Positions 59,026 to 64,000 of a DNA stretch of 64,000 bases are shown here, in pieces. This stretch comes from Culex pipiens pallens (Eukaryota > Arthropoda > Insecta > Diptera > Culicidae). Each line of letters opens with the position of its first letter. Position 1 is the stretch's first letter. A program made the translations under genes and the position numbers. Location: assembly GCF_016801865.2 (NCBI RefSeq), contig NC_068939.1, positions 132,155,116 to 132,219,115 on the forward strand, given 5' to 3'. The notes under the pieces are model-generated. The model was not told the DNA's origin. It saw only the letters and a list, made by a program, of their open reading frames with translations, and ran no database searches.

Positions 59026-59951
59026 GTCATAACTCGAGACAGGGTTGCCAGATTTTCAATTATGTGGACTCGTTGGAAAGGTCTCTTGATAACCTAACCA
59101 ATGATGGGTCGGATAATGGATCCGGACATCGTTTACATGCATTTAAGTGAGATCCGGCTTCAAAAAAGTACATAAATATCACTTAAGTGGTCATAACTCG
59201 AGACAGGGTTGCCAGATCTTCAATTATATGTACTCGTTGGAAAGGTCTTTTGATAACCTAACCAATGATGGGTCGGATGATGGATCCGGACATCGTTTAC
59301 ATGCATTTAAGTGAGATCCGGCTTCAAAAAACTACATAAATATCACTTAAGTGGTCATAGCTCGAGACAGGGTTGCCAGATCTTCAATGTTGTGGACTCG
59401 TTGGAAAGGTCTCTCGATTACCTAACCAACGATGGGTCGGATGATTAATCCGGACATCGTTTACATGCATTTATGTGAGATCCGGCTTCAAAAAAGTACA
59501 TACATATCACTTAACTGCCCACAATTGAAAAAACGGCTAATATTCACTTTTGGCAAAAACGAGATATTAGCACCAGGTGGTAGAGGACGTTCCAACGCAT
59601 CTTCTGGAACTTGAATTTTACTGAAATAGTGTCTAGACTTGGCTGCCGATGCGAAAAACCAAACGGCTAATATGCCACTCTTATGGGAAATTACCTTGAC
59701 GGAGATTTTGTGTCAAACACTAAAACGCGTTTTTCTCGGAATACTTGATTTGGCATAATAGCCGAATTTTCAATTATGGGCAGTTAAGTGGTCATAACTC
59801 GATACAGGGTTGCCAGATCTTCAATGTTGTGGACTCGTTGGAAAGGTCTCTCGATTACCTAACCAACGATGGGTTGGATGATGGATCCGGACATCGTTTA
59901 CATGCATATAATTGAGATCCGGATATATGTGAAAACACATTTTTATACATA
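59026..59951 (+). repeat. 164-bp tandem repeat, about four units
   Basis: Units start GTCATAACTCGAGACAGGGT at 59026, 59190, 59354 and 59791. Spacing is 164, 164 and 437; the last equals 164 once the 269-bp MITE and its 4-bp duplication are subtracted. Shared words include GATGGGTCGGATGATGGATC and GGACATCGTTTACATGCAT. Confidence 0.92.
59515..59783. mobile_element. TTAA-duplicating MITE (269 bp) inside the 164-bp array
   Basis: The ends CTGCCCACAATTGAAAAAAC and (inverted) CTGCCCATAATTGAAAATTC are flanked by TTAA at 59511-59514 and 59784-59787. Neighbouring 164-bp units read CACTTAAGTGGTC at the same point, giving the exact empty site. TTAA targeting suggests mobilisation by a piggyBac-type or similar transposase. 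No coding capacity. Confidence 0.92.
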
Positions 59952-60011
59952 ACTTTTGAACTACTTATCGAAACTTCAAACAATTCAATAGCGATGTATG
60001 GGACCCGTGGC

Positions 60012-60100
60012 GGGTCTCGTGGCGCAGGGGTAGCGGCTTCGGCTGCCGATCCCGATGATGCTATGAGACGCGGGTTCGATTCCCGCCTTATCCACTGAGC
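60012..60100 (+). mobile_element. tRNA-related SINE head with A and B boxes
   Basis: TGGCGCAGGGG at 60020-60030 fits the RNA polymerase III A box and GGTTCGATTCC at 60073-60083 fits the B box. The B box sits in a 5-bp T-arm-like stem (GCGGG/CCCGC). The D-arm-like and anticodon regions are too altered for a functional tRNA. Downstream sequence (60100-60300) and the CA tract would be the SINE body and tail. Confidence 0.75.
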
Positions 60101-60311
60101 TTCTATCGGATGGTGAAGTAAAACGTCGGTCCCGGTTTCTCCTGTCTCGTCAGAGGCGCTGGAGCAGAAATCCCACGTTAGAGGAAGGCCATGCCCCGGG
60201 GGGCGTAGTGCCAATAGTTTCGTTTTCGGGACCCTAAACCAAGTCGAATGCAACTGGTTCGATCAAAATCGGTTCAGCCAGTGCTGAGAAAACTTGGCAA
60301 GATTTTTGAAC

Positions 60312-60324
<13 letters not shown>

Positions 60325-60386
<62 letters not shown>
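60325..60386 (+). repeat. (CA)n microsatellite, about 31 copies
   Basis: Uninterrupted CA dinucleotides follow CATACATACATA and precede GACATTTGTTCAG, between the SINE-like part and the right end of the composite repeat. Confidence 0.95.
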
Positions 60387-60390
<4 letters not shown>

Positions 60391-60508
60391 TTTGTTCAGT
60401 TTTCGATTCTGAGCCGATATGTATATATGAAGGTGGGCCTTCGAGCTTTTAATAAAAAGTTCATTTTTAGAGCAGGATTATAGCCTTACCTCAGTAAGGA
60501 AGGCTAAA

Positions 60509-61785
60509 TATTGGTTATGTAGTCAGACTATATTTATGTGCCCTTTCAATTAAATTTGATCAAATTTCATCCAGTTGTTTCTGAAAAAAGTACACACAAA
60601 GTCACCTTTTACCCCGATAGCGATTGTCTTAAAGGTTTTAAGTTAAATCATTTTTCAGGAAAAAATACGAGGTACATAAAAAGATTATAAATATTAATCA
60701 CTGCTTTTGCAGTTCGAAACAGAGTCACTGACAGTTTAACTTTTGTAACAAATAATCAACGATAATAACAATCTCTTACATGGAACTCAACATGCGCATT
60801 TTGTTTATAACTGAGTACAAGAAAATCAAAGTGTTGCATTTAAAATAATTTAAACTAACAAAAAATGTCAAAAGAAGTTGCAACAAGTTGATTTTAGGTA
60901 AACTATTTTGATATCGTTGCAAATTATCGTTGAACAAATCTCAAGAGTTCAGTACAAAAATGAATTAATAAAAAATGTATAGAATAAAATAGAGGAATTT
61001 AATTTATTTTTTAAATATTATAAATAAAAAACACAGAATCAAAATATTATCAACTGGTACAAATTTTCTCATACTGTATGTCTTACGCCAATATGACGGA
61101 AGGTGATAATCATTGCAAATCAATGTACCTTAAAAAAATGACCTAGAAAATATTTTACTTTTGGATATTTGTTTTTTATTATATTTTAAGTTTTTTCATA
61201 TATTTTGATGGAGGCGCAAGATCATCCATAAAGCTTCGTTTTAGGTGAAGATTCACGAAGTATCCTGCACCCCTTTTTAAAGTATATAAAATTTTAAAAT
61301 TAAAATAAATGAAAAATTTCCAGGTTAAAATATTTTTCTTGTCACAGATATTTGAAAAGGATATCTTATGCGTCCTTTCCACGAAGAAATTGTTTAGTTA
61401 CATTGATTTGCAATAATAATCTCCTTCAGCCATGGCGTGATGTCCATGTACATCTTAAAAAAAAATACAAAAAAAAAGTTTCGTTTAAAATTGTCATTTA
61501 AAAAACAAGGTGCCTGTCACTGTGCTTCTAACAAATGTCAGCCTGAAAGTGAGCAAATTGAATTTTAATGTTCAATAGATGATTAAGGCCAGATTTCTTT
61601 TAGTTATTCATTCAAAAATAACAATTTGATATTTAAATTTATTAGCTTTGAAAAAAATATGTTCAAATTTGAGGTTAGGCAAGTAAATCCAAATTTACTT
61701 ACAAAACTGTTCTTCTCAAAATGCCTCTAAAACTGAAGATATTTTTTGATTTTGTTAACTAACTTTTGAGACATTTAAAAACATG
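60509..61785. other. Interior of the hAT-like element, AT-rich, no gene
   Basis: No transposase-like frame, RNA gene or additional terminal repeats were found. Confidence 0.45.
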
Positions 61786-61997
61786 TGGAGTCGGAGTCGG
61801 AGTCGGAGCCAACCATTTGTTGAAAGCTGGAGTCGGAGTCGGAGTCGGAGTCGGCTAGAGTTGGTAGGCCGGAGTCGGAGTCGGAGTCGGAGCCAACCAT
61901 TTGTTCAAAGCCGGAGCCGGAGTCGGAGTCGGAGTCAGCTAATCTAAGAAAGCCGGAGTCGGAGTCGGAGTCGGAGTAGTTTGAAATATGACCCGAC
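61786..61997 (+). repeat. GGAGTC hexamer array, right block
   Basis: Four runs of GGAGTCGGAGTC are separated by related spacers (AACCATTTGTTGAAAGC, AACCATTTGTTCAAAGC), so there is a longer repeat of hexamer run plus spacer. The orientation matches the left block, so the arrays are direct rather than inverted; only the terminal 17 bp invert. Confidence 0.95.
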
Positions 61998-62017
61998 TCC
62001 GCAGCCCTGCTAAATAG

Positions 62018-62640
62018 CATAATAATTGTTGGAATTATTCCATCTGAGAATGGCGACAGATTTTGAGTTGCATCAGAAAAAGGTTTATGTTAAATTTCTT
62101 ATTTTTAGCGCATTACTTAGGTAAAAATACTCAAAAATAAAAAGAGACAATTTTCAACCAACCACATTCTCAACCATACTTAAACCTTTTTTTACATCTA
62201 GCTCCAATCCATCCCAAAATTCGAACTGACCTTTGAATTGTGAAATAATCTTTCGACCAGCGACCCTACCGAGGAAGGCTCTTTCCGACATTTACTTTTC
62301 CATCCGACGGAAGGTATGAACAGACTTGAAAAAAAATGTGAATCTTATTGTGTTATTATGTTGCTCTTTGATAGACAATTCAAATTGACAGTACGTATTT
62401 TTTAAGGCGAAAATCATGAAGCTTAAAAATAATTTTAGCTTAGCTTAAAAAAAGTTTTTTTTGAATTTCTTTGGTTAAAAAAACGTTAACTGAATACCAC
62501 CTCACCTTTCGGGCCTTATGAGATTTGAATATGAATATTTCCAAATTAAGCCTTAAATCCTCCAATTCCAAAACCAACTCCAGGTTCTCAAATGTACACT
62601 AGGGTGACATTAAAAAAGCCTCATCAGGGCTGGCTCAATT
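62018..62640. other. AT-rich sequence, no supported gene
   Basis: A GC-richer patch at 62200-62310 ends in a GAAG/GTATGA donor-like site, but no frame is open through it. Confidence 0.4.
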
Positions 62641-62670
62641 CTTTAGGTAAAATAAGTAAACATCGAATTT

Positions 62671-62820
62671 TCATGAATCTAGGGCATTTACTCAAAATTT
62701 ATTTTCCCTAAAAGAGCACGCAGTTAGCAAAATCTAAACTTAGAAACATGAATTGCAAATGTAACATCCTGGAACAGAACTGTTAAATTCTAATAAACAT
62801 CAATTGAATTGAATTGAAAA
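62671..62820 (+). mobile_element. Short retroposon (150 bp, 9-bp TSD)
   Basis: ATCGAATTT is duplicated at 62662-62670 and 62821-62829. The element ends AATAAACATCAATTGAATTG with a TTGAA pentamer tail, like the two ~157-bp elements at 51.4 and 52.3 kb. The body shows little similarity to them beyond the tail region. Confidence 0.65.
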
Positions 62821-62829
62821 ATCGAATTT

Positions 62830-63906
62830 ATGCATAATGCAGTTTCTTGAAATTGTGTTAACAAATCTCAGATTGAATTGAAAATTAATGCCTACTTACT
62901 TCAAATGCACCAGACTCGCAAACACCTCGTCACTATGTAAGTGAATGTCAAGGTCGCGAGAAAAAAAAACGGTTCACTTCTCTGCACCACTTTTATTTTC
63001 CATAACCTTCGCCCCTCCAGCGCATCGTCCTTGTCAAACGGCGGGCGTCGCGACGCGCGTCCTAGCTTAAAGCATAAGGCGTTAATTACACAATCGATTA
63101 ACGCGCGATGCTCGCGGGGTTGCTCCTTCCTTCATATTTTTTTTTGCACTTTTCCCCTGTTCAGAACCATAATGAGACATTGCGGTGCTCTCGGTGCAAG
63201 TGGGTGGGGGAGGGGGCGCAGAAAAAAAAGTGAAAGTTGAGAGAGGGAAAAAACGGAGCAGTCGTTAATTCATGCCGGTGGGAGGTGAAAAAATCCTTGG
63301 CGCGAAAAAAGAAAAGTGCTGTTTTTTTACGAGGAAGGTTGAGTTTTCTCGCGAGAAAATGAGTGCGAAAAAAAATGTGGGAGGGAAAAAACACCACCAT
63401 TTCATTATTTAAATTTGCTTCATTCATTCACAAGCGGCGTCGCGTAAAAAAGGAAGAGCACTTCTTTTGCTGGAGTAGAGAAGAAAAAAAAAACTCGCGA
63501 TAGTAGACTTACGCCAGACACGTCTCGACAGTTTACGCGCCCTAGAAAGAAAGAATAAAAAAATCGAGGAAAATGAGAAAGGGTATTTTTAACGGGAAAT
63601 TTAATTGAGTTTTTTTTCGCTTGGATCCTTTTTGTTTGAACTGGGTCAGCGAGGTTCAGTGTCAGGAAAGTTATGTCTGGAAGAAAGAAAAAAAAGGTCT
63701 CCACGGCCTTGAACTTGGCAGATAATCTGTTCCGTTGATTGCGGAAAAAGGGTTGGTTTATTGTTAATAAAAAGTTTTTTTTCTCTCTATTCTGTTCTTT
63801 GGAGAAGATTAACGTTTGGCTTTGAGGGTTCAATTACGGTTTGAAAGGGGTAAACGTATATATTGTTGTCCAAGACAAGACGCAGGATGAAGGTTAAGGC
63901 TGGTGA
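62830..63906. other. GC-rich unique island, no supported gene
   Basis: Contains CGTTAATTACACAATCGATT at about 63080, a dense homeodomain-type cluster, and purine-rich tracts. Frames at 62941-63240 and minus 63161-63833 have no domains. Possibly regulatory or promoter-proximal DNA. Confidence 0.3.
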
Positions 63907-64000
63907 AATAGTAGTTTCTGCAATCCGAGTTTTGTCACGAGTTCCATGCAAAATTGCTTGCAACTTCGAAAACATCCTTTGAATGAAATTTTCTGTGAAA
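63907..64000 (+). repeat. Repeat family T, partial copy at window end
   Basis: AAATAGTAGTTT-TGCAA, GAGTTCCATGCAAAATT and GAATGAAATTTTCTGTGAAA resemble 46170-46350. The copy is cut by the window edge. Confidence 0.5.

Larger units (their letters stand above)
58895..60508 (+). repeat. Composite interspersed repeat with 164-bp tandem units and a SINE-like part
   Basis: Starts near CCACCTATGTGGTTGCTGCC and ends near CTCAGTAAGGAAGGCTA, with a short inverted GCCTTCCTYAC motif at the two edges. In between are four 164-bp tandem units, a nested TTAA MITE, a tRNA-like segment and a CA microsatellite. It interrupts the hAT-like element, so it inserted later. Its duplication was not found. Confidence 0.6.
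58448..62009. mobile_element. hAT-like element with GGAGTC arrays and nested insertions (3562 bp)
   Basis: The left end CAGGGCTGTGGAGTCGG and the inverted right end CAGGGCTGCGGAGTCGG differ at one base. CTAAATAG is duplicated at 58440-58447 and 62010-62017, an 8-bp duplication as in hAT. Both subterminal regions are made of GGAGTCGGAGTCGG-type repeats (58456-58670 and, inverted, none; the right block at 61786-61997 is also read as GGAGTC on this strand until the last 20 bp). A composite repeat (58895-60508) lies inside. No transposase frame was found. Confidence 0.88.

Noticed and set aside
60012..60100. Functional tRNA gene
   Set aside because: A and B boxes are present, but the anticodon and acceptor parts do not fold properly; SINE is more likely.

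Overview
This window looks like repeat-dense intergenic or long-intron DNA from an insect, most likely a culicine mosquito and possibly Culex. The sequence itself shows several things. There is a nuclear fragment of mitochondrial cox1 in which AGA stands where insect cox1 has serine. There is a tRNA-like SINE promoter. AT-rich DNA alternates with GC-richer unique islands, and transposon insertions are dense. The genus assignment is inference. No protein-coding gene can be supported with confidence. The longest open frames are artefacts of tandem repeats or of transposon arms.

The window is best read as a stack of datable insertions. Four elements have hAT-type ends and 8-bp target-site duplications (TSDs): 818-1543, 10497-16016, 28947-32787 and 58448-62009. 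The last three carry tandem arrays: about 536 copies of an 8-mer, fourteen 141-bp units, and GGAGTC-type arrays. A TA-duplicating foldback (4889-6380) sits in a repeat called R here, and the matching empty site is at 16242. Two copies of a 1.35-kb foldback with 4-bp TSDs lie at 26134-27485 and 56422-57770; the second is inside a repeat called Q, and unoccupied Q copies are at 39.7 and 47.8 kb. A family called S (CGACG ends, 4-bp TSDs) lies at 23186-26027 and 50811-51244. The first S copy was hit by a 2.1-kb solo LTR and a 245-bp MITE, and the second shows the empty states. Two TTAA-duplicating MITEs lie at 34677-35148 and 59515-59783. Retroposons with long TSDs lie at 21929-22766, 51381-51537, 52320-52477 and 62671-62820.

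Tandem arrays dominate by length: AAGAATTT (11083-15371), GGTTTTT then GTTTTT (16377-18874), the 141-bp minisatellite (29756-31712), CATCTCT (35324-35634), CAACTC (38175-38519) and TTTCTTGAA (42813-43605). Between them are unique stretches (for example 7-8, 18.9-21.9, 33.5-34.6, 36.6-38.0, 44-45.7, 48-50.4, 54.4-55.0 and 62.9-63.9 kb) with no supportable gene. Two of these have clustered POU-octamer-like sites and could be regulatory.

The clearest unusual signal is the association of non-autonomous hAT-like elements with large internal tandem arrays, which suggests satellites seeded inside transposons. All family links here come from reading the window by eye. No database search was possible.
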